Assembly: GCA_001898465.1 (NCBI GenBank)
Contig: MKTX01000006.1
Coordinates: 111,377 to 175,376 of the forward strand
Length of the DNA: 64,000 bases
Direction of reading: 5' to 3'
Origin: Sphingobacteriales bacterium 39-19
GTDB taxonomy: Bacteria > Bacteroidota > Bacteroidia > Chitinophagales > Chitinophagaceae
Shown here piece by piece: positions 56,316-64,000 of this stretch. Each line of letters starts with the position of its first letter. Position 1 is the stretch's first letter. The position numbers and the translations under genes were made by a program. The notes under the pieces are model-generated. The model was not told the origin of the DNA, ran no database searches, and saw nothing but the letters and a program-made list of their open reading frames with translations.

Positions 56316-57998
56316 TTATTTTGGACTGTAGTAAATGGTTCCATCATCTCCTGCCAGGCAGAAAAATAAATGGGCAGGCTCAGCTAAATTATACATATTA
56401 AAACCTTTTACTCCCAAATAGTTTAGATAAGCATATACCGGCACTTTTGGAAACTTCGGGCCGGTATCGTATTTTATCTTATTTATTTTAAAATTAAAAA
56501 CACCATACATTGATCCTTTTTTATAAACATAAAAATCTTCATTCACCCTTACTGTTTTTAAAAATGAGAACCCGTTTTTCCAGATATGATCATATTCAAA
56601 GGGTAGCAGGATTGAATCATAAAGATTTATCACCCCTGATTTTCCATTCTTCCTTGCTAAAAAAACACCTTCTTTATACAATGTAAGCAGCGCATTTTTG
56701 TCATTTGAATAATTATAGGGCTGGCGAAAACTAAAAGTGTCCGGTTTGCTGTCGTTTTTATCTTCCAGGTAAATTTCCGGTAAGTTAGGACTCAGGTATT
56801 CGTATGAGATGGGAATGATCTCTTTCCCATTTGCATCTATTACACCGAATTGCCATTTACCGGTTTGTATATTGATATTGCCGGCAAGGTAAAGATATGT
56901 ATAGCTTGAGGTGAATGGGCCATATTGATTTTTGATGTACCGCAATGAGTCAAAAAGTTTTTGAGAACGTAGTGAATCAGAAAATATCAATCCTCTTTTT
57001 TTACCTGCTGTAAAAATCAAGGGGTACCGCTGATTTTTGGCTCCTCTTTCTGCAAAGAATATTTTTTCACCGGGAGCAACCATAATTTCGGTTTCATTAT
57101 ATTTTATAAGTGAATCGTTTAACTTAATAAACGAATATACTTTTTTTGGAATTTCTCTTTTTGGAATGGATGATGACGGTTTCATTTCATCATTGCCGGA
57201 GCGGGGAGGCTCGGGAACAGGAGATACAGGAGCTTCGCCCATTATTTCCCGGCTATTGTTATATCTTTCTTTATAACTATAGGCGTTTACTTCGGCGTAC
57301 GGAATTTTTACAAAGGTCTTTTTATTTTCATCATAATAAATTGATATTTTATAAGATCTGTATTGATCATCTTGGTAAGAAAAAACAAATACCTCTTCAG
57401 TACTGGCATTGCGGTCTAATTTTATATTTTTTACCTTATCCAGCAGGGGGGCTAACATCTTTTGTTTTTTACAATCATATAAATAAATACTGGCTGTTTT
57501 ATCATTATGTTCTGCGTAAATAGCAATTTGGGAGTTCCTGTTTTTTCCCAGGTCAGAAGTATTTAAGAACCTGAATTTTTCTACATTCGATTCTAATAAT
57601 TTTTTCCCTTTAAGATTATAAAAGTTGCTGTTTTTACTAATATATGATTCTTCAGAACCAATGAGTATAGCCTCTTTTACAACTGTAAAGTGACGATGTT
57701 TGGAGTTTTGAATGACCCGGTTTTTTCCATAGAAAACGCCGGTTTCAACATCTGTTTTTTGCCTGATCTCTATTCTGCCGCTCGTCCAATGTACGGTATC
57801 GGGCAATTGGGTGTAATTAGCGTATTTATAATATCCTTCCCCAATGGGTTCTATATAATCATAAGCTGGTTTTACTTTTATAGCCCCCTTTATATCAGAC
57901 AAACCAAATAAATCGCCCACACGATAGGGTACTAATACTTCCTGTGAAAAACCGGTAAACCCGGTAAGTATTAAAATTGCTGAAAAAATATTACGCAT
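56316..57998 (-). CDS. Secreted WG-repeat-like protein
   Basis: 560 residues with signal peptide (AILILTGFTGFSQ). Repeats such as FGLSDIKGAIKVKPAYDYIEPIGEGYYKY, QFGVIDANGKEIIPISYEYLSP and KSGVINLYDSILLPFEYDHI follow the WG (W/FG-x-D/I-G-K-x-I-P-x-Y-D) beta-hairpin repeat pattern. A Pro-rich linker (PVSPVPEPPRSGND) separates two repeat blocks. The function is unknown, probably protein binding at the surface. It stands alone on the minus strand. Confidence 0.75.
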   Translation of the reverse strand: MRNIFSAILILTGFTGFSQEVLVPYRVGDLFGLSDIKGAIKVKPAYDYIEPIGEGYYKYANYTQLPDTVHWTSGRIEIRQKTDVETGVFYGKNRVIQNSKHRHFTVVKEAILIGSEESYISKNSNFYNLKGKKLLESNVEKFRFLNTSDLGKNRNSQIAIYAEHNDKTASIYLYDCKKQKMLAPLLDKVKNIKLDRNASTEEVFVFSYQDDQYRSYKISIYYDENKKTFVKIPYAEVNAYSYKERYNNSREIMGEAPVSPVPEPPRSGNDEMKPSSSIPKREIPKKVYSFIKLNDSLIKYNETEIMVAPGEKIFFAERGAKNQRYPLIFTAGKKRGLIFSDSLRSQKLFDSLRYIKNQYGPFTSSYTYLYLAGNINIQTGKWQFGVIDANGKEIIPISYEYLSPNLPEIYLEDKNDSKPDTFSFRQPYNYSNDKNALLTLYKEGVFLARKNGKSGVINLYDSILLPFEYDHIWKNGFSFLKTVRVNEDFYVYKKGSMYGVFNFKINKIKYDTGPKFPKVPVYAYLNYLGVKGFNMYNLAEPAHLFFCLAGDDGTIYYSPK

Positions 57999-58259
57999 AA
58001 TAAGGTAAAATGAAAACGTGGAGGGAAATTGATTCTTCCTAAAAAATAATAGTGGTAAATATAATTATAAATCCGGGATTCTGCGGCTTGCTAAATAACT
58101 ATATACAGACTGGCTTTAATTTGTGATGAATAAGCTTTCCCTAAGGAATTGCAACGTAGTAAAAATCATGCACAAAGGATGCAAAGTTGAGATTAGAATA
58201 TTCAGCAGGGTAGTAGTTGATAAATTAGCTTACTTTACCAGAAGTTTAAGCTACGATAT

Positions 58260-59084
58260 ATGAATTGGATTCTACTCGGCGAAATCGCTTACTTTATTTT
58301 AGTTACTTTTGTCATCTTTAGAGTGCTGTACGATACCCGGAGCAGTACAAAAACATTAGCATACATCCTGTTCATTGTATTTGCGCCTGTATTGGGTATG
58401 ATCTTTTATTTTTCTGTAGGAATAAATTATAGAAAACGTAAACTGTATTCTAAAAAAATAGTGGAAGATGAAATGCTGCGGGAACGCATCAGGAATAAAA
58501 TGAACACATATTCTGAAACGATTAGTAATTCAGGATTAATTGCACAAAAAAGTGAAACTTTAGTTGAGTTTATCCGTCGTGCCGGTAATAGCCCGTTAAC
58601 TGCAAACAATGAAGTGAAACTATTGATAAATGGCGAAGAAAAATTTCCAGCTCTATTAAAAGCCTTAGAAAATGCAACGGCTCACATTCATATTGAATAT
58701 TATATTTATGAAAATGATATTACAGGTAACCAGGTGGCAGATGTGCTCATTAAGAAAGCAAAACAAGGTGTTGAAGTACGTTTTTTGTATGATGATTTTG
58801 GAAGCCACGGACTAGGTAAGGCTTTCATTCAAAAATTAAGGGACGCTGGCGTACAGACTGCGCCTTTCTATAAAATAAAATGGTATGCTTTGGCCAGCCG
58901 GCTTAACTACAGAAACCATAGAAAAATTATTGTTAAACAAGAAAAGGCGACGCAACAAAAGCAGGTGAGTATCCGTCTGGGTATTCCGGGCAATGACCCC
59001 TTTGCTTCAGATTATGGAGATAATTTTCATGCGCTGCTGACCAGTGTAGAAGATAAATTGAAAAGTCAATTGGAAAAGCGATAA
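58260..59084 (+). CDS. Chimeric ORF: N-terminal cardiolipin synthase fused to a hibernation-factor-like C-terminus
   Basis: 274 residues. Residues 1-225 are cardiolipin synthase: two N-terminal transmembrane helices, then HIHIEYYIYENDITGNQVADVL, FLYDDFGSHGL and the first half of the first HKD site, NYRNHRKIIV. The Asp of that motif and the whole second PLD domain are absent. From about 226 the sequence changes to KQEKATQQKQVSIRLGIPGN and FASDYGDNFHALLTSVEDKL, resembling the end of an HPF/RaiA-type ribosome hibernation protein. The fusion is in frame, with the junction near base 58935. The cardiolipin synthase activity is expected to be lost. Confidence 0.7.
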   Translation: MNWILLGEIAYFILVTFVIFRVLYDTRSSTKTLAYILFIVFAPVLGMIFYFSVGINYRKRKLYSKKIVEDEMLRERIRNKMNTYSETISNSGLIAQKSETLVEFIRRAGNSPLTANNEVKLLINGEEKFPALLKALENATAHIHIEYYIYENDITGNQVADVLIKKAKQGVEVRFLYDDFGSHGLGKAFIQKLRDAGVQTAPFYKIKWYALASRLNYRNHRKIIVKQEKATQQKQVSIRLGIPGNDPFASDYGDNFHALLTSVEDKLKSQLEKR

Positions 59085-59186
59085 AATTTCTTATCCGAAA
59101 TTCTACCCTTTCTGAAACCAATCGAAAAAGGGGGACGCTATAATATTTATGACCCAATTAGTTGATATCAATTTAAAACAATATAA

Positions 59187-59636
59187 ATGAAAAAAATAGT
59201 AAACTTTTTAACCTGGGACTGGAAAATAGGTCGTGACACCGGCTTGTTAATTTTAAGGTTGGTCTTTGGCTTTATTTTGCTCTACGGCCACGGCTTTGAA
59301 AAAATGTCGGTAATCCTGGGTGGACAGGAAATCCAGTTTATGGACCCGATAGGGATTGGCGCTAACACTTCCTTTTACCTGGCTGCGCTGGCAGAAGGGG
59401 TTTGTGCTATTTTGCTGATGCTGGGATTGTTTTCCAGGTTAGCATCATTTATCTTATCCATAAATTTTTTAGTCGTTTTCATTTTTCATGCATTTATGCT
59501 GGGTGATGGTTTTGCCGTGCTGGAACTACGTTTCTTTTACCTGTTTTCTTTTATAGCGTTAACACTTACCGGGCCGGGAAAATTGTCAATGGACTATTTA
59601 TTGTTTCAGCGGAAAAATGAAATAGAAAAAACCTGA
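59187..59636 (+). CDS. DoxX-family membrane protein
   Basis: 149 residues with four transmembrane helices: LLILRLVFGFILLYGHGFEK, FYLAALAEGVCAILLMLGLFS, FILSINFLVVFIFHAFMLG and LRFFYLFSFIALTLTGPGKLS. The N-terminal RLVFGFILLYGHGFEKM is the DoxX signature. The family is linked to quinol oxidation or redox stress, with unclear function here. It sits 10 bases before the pirin gene, so the two are likely co-transcribed. Confidence 0.9.
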   Translation: MKKIVNFLTWDWKIGRDTGLLILRLVFGFILLYGHGFEKMSVILGGQEIQFMDPIGIGANTSFYLAALAEGVCAILLMLGLFSRLASFILSINFLVVFIFHAFMLGDGFAVLELRFFYLFSFIALTLTGPGKLSMDYLLFQRKNEIEKT

Positions 59637-59646
59637 AAAAAATAAT

Positions 59647-60567
59647 ATGCCGGAACTTATTATACAAGCCCGTGAAGCGGCCATCAGCACCTATTTAAGT
59701 GTAAAACGTATTCTTCCTTTTCGGAGTAGAAGAATGGTAGGGCCTTTTATTTTTATGGATCATGCAGGGCCGATCAATCGTTTTCCCTCTGAAATCACCT
59801 CCATGGATGTGTTGCCACATCCGCATATCGGGCTTTCTACGATAACTTACCTTTTCAATGGTAATGTTACACACCGGGACGGCCTGGGTGTAGAACAAGT
59901 TATCCTCCCGGGAGAAGTGAACTGGATGACCGCAGGAAAAGGCATTTCGCATTCTGAGCGTTTTGAAGACCCTGGGCTTTTACAAAAAGGCGGCCTGGAA
60001 ATGTTACAAACCTGGGTAGCCTTGCCTAAATCTGCCGAAGAAAACGATCCTAGTTTTGAAAATTACAAACCATATCAACTTCCAGTATATACTGATAAAG
60101 GCATTTGGATGCGTTTGATAGCCGGCAATGCTTATGGATTAAAAAGTGATGTGGCCGTACATTCCCCGCTTTTTTACCTGCATGTAAAATTAGAAACCGG
60201 TGCAAAAATTGATTTGCCCACCGGGCATACTGAAAGAGCAATTTATATCACAAGTGGAGAATTGGAATTATCCGGTAAAACCTATTCCGCAGGCCAAATG
60301 CTTGTTTTTTCAAAAAATGAAGAAGCAACCTTACGGGCAAAAAAGAATGCCGAATTGATGATGTTAGGCGGTGAACCCCTTGGCGAACGGTATATTTGGT
60401 GGAACTTTGTTTCATCGAACAGGGAACGCATCGAGCAGGCCAAAAACGATTGGAAAACCGGGAAAATTATACTGCCGCCTAATGATAACAAAGAATTTGT
60501 TCCGCTTCCTGAAAACCGGTTGAAGCCGGCCAGCAGCGATGGGCCGGCCCCGGAACCTCTTTCGTGA
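59647..60567 (+). CDS. Pirin family protein
   Basis: 306-residue bicupin. The N-terminal cupin has the metal ligands in [14 protein letters not shown] and [10 protein letters not shown], and ISHSE. The typical [16 protein letters not shown] stretch is complete. The C-terminal cupin ends near [18 protein letters not shown]. Pirins bind iron and can act as quercetin dioxygenase or as redox-sensing co-regulators. The 3' end overlaps the open frame of the copper ATPase. Confidence 0.92.
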   Translation: MPELIIQAREAAISTYLSVKRILPFRSRRMVGPFIFMDHAGPINRFPSEITSMDVLPHPHIGLSTITYLFNGNVTHRDGLGVEQVILPGEVNWMTAGKGISHSERFEDPGLLQKGGLEMLQTWVALPKSAEENDPSFENYKPYQLPVYTDKGIWMRLIAGNAYGLKSDVAVHSPLFYLHVKLETGAKIDLPTGHTERAIYITSGELELSGKTYSAGQMLVFSKNEEATLRAKKNAELMMLGGEPLGERYIWWNFVSSNRERIEQAKNDWKTGKIILPPNDNKEFVPLPENRLKPASSDGPAPEPLS

Positions 60568-60638
60568 AACAGGTTAATATACAGCATGTAGTTAGCGGAT
60601 TAAAATGCACTACTGTTGATGAAGCAAATAAAAATGCA

Positions 60639-63134
60639 ATGACTCATAACTATCATATACATGGCATGACCTGTGACGGCTGTCGCAAACACGTAGAGGA
60701 AACACTATCAAGAATAAAAGCTGTATCAAAAGTTACTGTTGATTTGAAAAAGGCAGAAGCCTCTATTGAAATGGATCGTCATATCCCACTGGAAATTTTG
60801 CAAAAGGCATTAAAAGACGATGGTGAACAATACAGCATTCATGAACCCGGTACACATCATCATGCTGAAGTAATAAAGAAGAAAAACAAAGGCGAAGGCA
60901 ATGGCGTATTTTATTGTCCCATGCACTGCGAAGGGGATAAAACTTATGATAAGCCCGGCGATTGCCCGGTATGCGGAATGACGCTGGTGGAAGAACAAAA
61001 TTTATCAGCCGGAAAAACAACGCAATGGACTTGCCCTATGCATCCTGGAATTGTAAAAGATGCTCCGGGCGCCTGCCCGATATGCGGCATGGATCTCATC
61101 CCCTTGCAACCAGACCTTTCAGCAGAAGAAAAAACGTATAAAAGCCTTTTGAAGAAGTTTTGGGTAGCAGTAGTCTTCACTTTACCCATCTTCCTCATTG
61201 CCATGAGCGAAATGCTTTCCAATAATCCATTGTACAAAATCATGCACCAGGAATACTGGAATTGGATTCAGTTTATACTTTCTGTTCCGGTTTTGTTTTA
61301 TGCTACCTGGATGTTTTTTGAACGGGCATACAGAAGTATTAAAACCTGGAATCTCAATATGTTCACCTTGATTGGAATTGGTGCAGGAGTGGCCTGGTTG
61401 TTCAGTGTGGTAGCGATGCTTTTTCCGGATGTTTTTCCGGAACAGTTCTTATCGAAATCAGGAGCTGTTCACGTCTATTTCGAGGCTGCAACGGTGATAT
61501 TAACACTGGTTCTTTTAGGGCAGCTATTAGAAGCAGGAGCACATAGTCAAACCAGTTCTGCCGTAAAAGCGTTATTAAAATTAGCGCCTAATGAAGCCGT
61601 GAAAATCGTCAATGGCCAGGAAGTAAAAGTGAGCATTGATGAAATTATATTGAATGATATTTTAAGAGTAAAACCGGGAGAAAAAATTCCGGTGGATGGT
61701 GTTATAACCGAAGGCAATACAAGTATTGATGAATCCATGATTACCGGTGAGCCGATACCTGTAAGTAAAGCTGAAGGCGACAAAGTCAGTAGCGGAACCA
61801 TCAATGGCAATCAGTCATTTTTGATGAAAGCGGAAAAAGTAGGTAGCGATACTTTGCTTTCTCAAATCATCCAGATGGTAAACACGGCCAGCCGAAGTCG
61901 TGCCCCTATTCAAAACTTGGCAGATAAAGTTTCGGGTTATTTTGTACCGGCAGTGGTTATTATAGCTGTCATTACGTTTGCGGTTTGGGCCATTTGGGGG
62001 CCGGAGCCTGCCTATGTTTTTGCGTTGGTCAATGCGATTGCCGTTTTAATCATTGCCTGTCCCTGTGCGCTGGGTTTGGCAACGCCGATGTCTGTCATGG
62101 TTGGTGTGGGAAAAGGAGCTCAAAATGGAGTACTGATTAAAAATGCAGAAGCTCTCGAAAAAATGGACCAGGTGGATGTGTTGATCATTGATAAAACGGG
62201 CACCATTACCGAAGGGAAACCAACGGTTGAAAAAGTTGGTTCATTGAATCCTGGATTCCCCGGCAAGGAAGTCTTGCAATATATTGTTTCATTAAATAGT
62301 AATAGTGAGCATCCCCTGGCTGATGCAACGGTGAAATATGGCCGGGAACAAAAAACTGAAATTTTAAATGCAACAGGTTTCAGTGCAGTTACCGGAAAAG
62401 GCGTTGAAGCAACCATTAAAGATAAAAAAGCAGCTTTGGGCAATCCTAAGATGATGGAATATGCGAATGCGGTAATAAGCCCGCAAATGGAAAACGAAGT
62501 AAAGACCTATCAGCAACAAGGCAAAACAGTTTCGTACTTAGCGGTAGATAAAACAGTCGTGGGTTATGTTGTAATTGCTGACAAGATTAAAGCAACCAGT
62601 GCCAAAGCCATTCAAGAACTTCAGGAGAGAGGTATTGAAGTCATCATGTTAACGGGAGATAATCATAATACGGCACAAGCGGTAGCCAATGAACTTCATC
62701 TCACAGGTTTTAAGGCCAATATGTTACCGGAAGATAAGCTCAAAGAAGTAGAGCAATTACAGGGTATGGGAAAAGTCGTGGCCGTAGCAGGCGATGGGAT
62801 TAATGATGCACCGGCCTTAGCAAAATCAAATGTCGGGATTGCCATGGGCACAGGGACCGATGTGGCCATTGAAAGTGCTTTGATCACCCTGGTGAAAGGC
62901 GATTTACACGGTATTGTTAAAGCGAGGAAACTCAGTCATGCCGTTATGAAAAATATCAAACAAAATTTATTCTTTGCATTAATCTATAATACCTTAGGCA
63001 TACCCATTGCGGCAGGCGTTTTGTTTCCGTTCTTCGGAATTTTATTATCTCCTATGATAGCTGCATTGGCGATGAGTTTTAGTTCTGTTTCAGTGATTGC
63101 AAATGCATTAAGATTGAGAAATACCCGACTCTAG
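60639..63134 (+). CDS. copA: Copper-type P1B ATPase (CopA/CopB-like)
   Basis: 831 residues from ATG 60639; the frame is open from GTG 60564, but the HMA domain begins just after the later ATG. Order: an HMA metal-binding domain ([14 protein letters not shown]); two heavy-metal-binding Cys segments ([23 protein letters not shown] and [22 protein letters not shown], each given in part by their CxM and CP.CGM pairs); eight transmembrane helices with the ion site [14 protein letters not shown]; phosphorylated Asp in DKTGTITEG; and hinge [12 protein letters not shown] points to copper or silver export. Its neighbours pirin and DoxX suggest a metal/redox stress group. Confidence 0.95.
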   Translation: MTHNYHIHGMTCDGCRKHVEETLSRIKAVSKVTVDLKKAEASIEMDRHIPLEILQKALKDDGEQYSIHEPGTHHHAEVIKKKNKGEGNGVFYCPMHCEGDKTYDKPGDCPVCGMTLVEEQNLSAGKTTQWTCPMHPGIVKDAPGACPICGMDLIPLQPDLSAEEKTYKSLLKKFWVAVVFTLPIFLIAMSEMLSNNPLYKIMHQEYWNWIQFILSVPVLFYATWMFFERAYRSIKTWNLNMFTLIGIGAGVAWLFSVVAMLFPDVFPEQFLSKSGAVHVYFEAATVILTLVLLGQLLEAGAHSQTSSAVKALLKLAPNEAVKIVNGQEVKVSIDEIILNDILRVKPGEKIPVDGVITEGNTSIDESMITGEPIPVSKAEGDKVSSGTINGNQSFLMKAEKVGSDTLLSQIIQMVNTASRSRAPIQNLADKVSGYFVPAVVIIAVITFAVWAIWGPEPAYVFALVNAIAVLIIACPCALGLATPMSVMVGVGKGAQNGVLIKNAEALEKMDQVDVLIIDKTGTITEGKPTVEKVGSLNPGFPGKEVLQYIVSLNSNSEHPLADATVKYGREQKTEILNATGFSAVTGKGVEATIKDKKAALGNPKMMEYANAVISPQMENEVKTYQQQGKTVSYLAVDKTVVGYVVIADKIKATSAKAIQELQERGIEVIMLTGDNHNTAQAVANELHLTGFKANMLPEDKLKEVEQLQGMGKVVAVAGDGINDAPALAKSNVGIAMGTGTDVAIESALITLVKGDLHGIVKARKLSHAVMKNIKQNLFFALIYNTLGIPIAAGVLFPFFGILLSPMIAALAMSFSSVSVIANALRLRNTRL

Positions 63135-63466
63135 ATTTAATGAACTTAACTCTAAACTAATTTGGCAGAACTTTGGGGGAGCCTACACAAGGAGACTTAC
63201 TTTTCCCAGAAGTGGGCTTACAAAAATACTTTACTACAGAAAAGCAAATTAATCAATCAGTATTTTATCCCAATTCTTGTATTAATATTCATCTATCAGG
63301 TCAATTCAGAATTAAATATTATTTTTCATTTGAATTAAATTCTATTAAACAAACATTAGAATCCCCTTGGTTGTATTTTTATTTGCGAAAGTTGGATGGT
63401 TAATGAAATATTATAGTCAGAAACAATTGCTTATAATCTTACACATTGCCTTCCAAAAACCCCGCT

Positions 63467-63497
63467 ATCCGAAGAGTTAGCGAAGCGCTCTTCGGAT
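63467..63497. repeat. 10-bp inverted repeat
   Basis: ATCCGAAGAG (63467-63476) and CTCTTCGGAT (63488-63497) are perfect reverse complements with an 11-base loop (TTAGCGAAGCG). A partial copy, TTCGGATAACTAACG, lies at about 63526. No T tail follows, so it is not an obvious terminator; it could be a mobile-element end or a protein site. Confidence 0.55.
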
Positions 63498-63669
63498 GGA
63501 CAATAAGAGCCAGACTTTGTTTGGAGTTCGGATAACTAACGCTACTAAAAACTGTAATCATTTATATACCCCACATCCCCCCAATAAAACCTTACCGTAA
63601 ACAATACAACGAGGAGTAGTATTACAAACGCTCATGTTACCAGGGAACAAAAGTTGATTAAAGCTGTTT

Positions 63670-63711
63670 CCCGAAACCGGGCTGTATATCGGTTTCGGGG
63701 GCCTTTTTTTG
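63670..63711 (+). terminator. Rho-independent terminator-like hairpin
   Basis: A 10-bp stem, CCCGAAACCG (63670-63679) with CGGTTTCGGG (63690-63699), is followed by GGCC and a run of T. It would stop plus-strand transcripts, including any read-through from the copper ATPase, before the RHS fragment. Confidence 0.75.
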
Positions 63712-63762
63712 TTCCTTTTTTGGGCAAGCAAAAAGGAAATTACAAAATGGATCAAAAAATAA

Positions 63763-64000
63763 AGCGGTTATCTGTATATTTATACAAGCAACGAGAGCAA
63801 CAATATTGATGTGTTCTTTGACAATTTACAGGTAACGCACACTTCAGGGCATATACTTGAAGAAACGCATTACTACCCCTTTGGTTTGGCCATGGCAGGC
63901 ATCAGTGGCAGGGCGCTTACCGGTACTGCAGAAAACAGGCTTAAGTATAATGGCAAAGAGCAGCAAAGCCATGAGTTTGCAGATGGCAGCGGCCTGGAAG
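63763..64000 (+). pseudogene. 5'-truncated RHS-repeat-associated core protein (runs off the window)
   Basis: An open frame without a start codon begins after the TAA at 63760. It encodes [20 protein letters not shown], then [20 protein letters not shown] and continues through [38 protein letters not shown], the RHS repeat-associated core pattern of Bacteroidota. In another frame, 63720-63762 reads [15 protein letters not shown], which could be the preceding RHS sequence joined by a one-base frameshift in an A-run. A terminator-like hairpin lies just upstream, so this copy is probably not expressed as an intact protein. The 3' end lies beyond the window. Confidence 0.72.

Larger units (their letters stand above)
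63135..63762. other. 628-base region without a convincing gene
   Basis: AT-rich sequence after the copper ATPase. A plus-strand frame 63173-63403 (76 codons, TTG start) has no recognisable product and I do not call it. The region also holds the inverted repeat at 63467-63497 and the terminator at 63670-63711. It looks like a junction between core chromosome and an RHS-type element. Confidence 0.5.

Noticed and set aside
63173..63403. 76-residue plus-strand frame after the copper ATPase
   Set aside because: TTG start, no recognised domain and no promoter; treated as non-coding.

Overview
The window is AT-rich chromosomal DNA from a member of the Bacteroidota, most probably the Chitinophagaceae. 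Supporting signs are a secreted protein with a type IX secretion (Por) C-terminal sorting domain, OMP_b-brl_3-type outer-membrane receptor, GH97 glycosidase, DUF1573 and DUF2279 proteins, a long NusB, TAnnTTTG-type -7 promoter elements, few Shine-Dalgarno sequences, and a tmRNA tag ending YAMAA. It is mostly conserved chromosome; only the right end looks accessory.

Layout. 1-2.4 kb: 3' end of a tRNA with terminator, then the GTPase genes era and der. 2.5-5.9 kb: a 1097-residue secreted modular protein with exact 729-bp tandem units. 5.9-9.3 kb (minus): ECF sigma factor with a small membrane partner, and the housekeeping run nusB-DUF1573-yajC-coaE. 9.4-11.5 kb: groES-groEL behind a perfect inverted repeat. 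11.6-25.3 kb: membrane protein, outer-membrane receptor, TrmH-type methyltransferase, S9 peptidase, META lipoprotein, P4-type phosphatase, amino-acid permease, heptose kinase, isoaspartyl peptidase, ispD and an overlapping methyltransferase. 25.3-36 kb: FemAB/GNAT-like protein, M1 peptidase, trxB, folB, TPR protein, YCF48-like protein, GH97, hutH. 36.0-36.7 kb: a gene-free segment full of hairpins. 36.7-44 kb: cystathionine beta-synthase/cysteine synthase, DUF2279, phosphohexomutase, pcm, MutS-family ATPase and the tmRNA gene ssrA.

44.3-51.9 kb (minus): a complete tryptophan operon trpE-G-D-C-F-B-A followed by a DAHP synthase gene. It is preceded by a promoter, a 21-codon leader peptide with three Trp codons (two adjacent) and an 11-bp terminator hairpin, which together form a classical attenuator. 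The DAHP synthase feeds the shikimate pathway and the trp enzymes carry chorismate to tryptophan, so one attenuator can set the whole branch.

52-58 kb: penicillin-acylase-family hydrolase, a lone ExbD, a clan GH-A-like lipoprotein and a WG-repeat protein. 58.3-63.1 kb: a chimeric ORF (cardiolipin synthase N-terminus joined in frame to what looks like the C-terminus of a ribosome hibernation factor), then DoxX, pirin and a copper-type P1B ATPase. 63.1-64 kb: gene-poor sequence with inverted repeats, and a headless RHS-repeat core running off the window.

The most notable observations are the trp attenuator (with an unusual residue in the TrpE feedback motif), the tmRNA that overlaps a spurious N-terminal extension of the MutS-family ORF, the cardiolipin synthase chimera, the groES operator-like palindrome, and the structured intergenic region at 36.0-36.7 kb. 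No CRISPR array, intact insertion sequence or prophage was seen.
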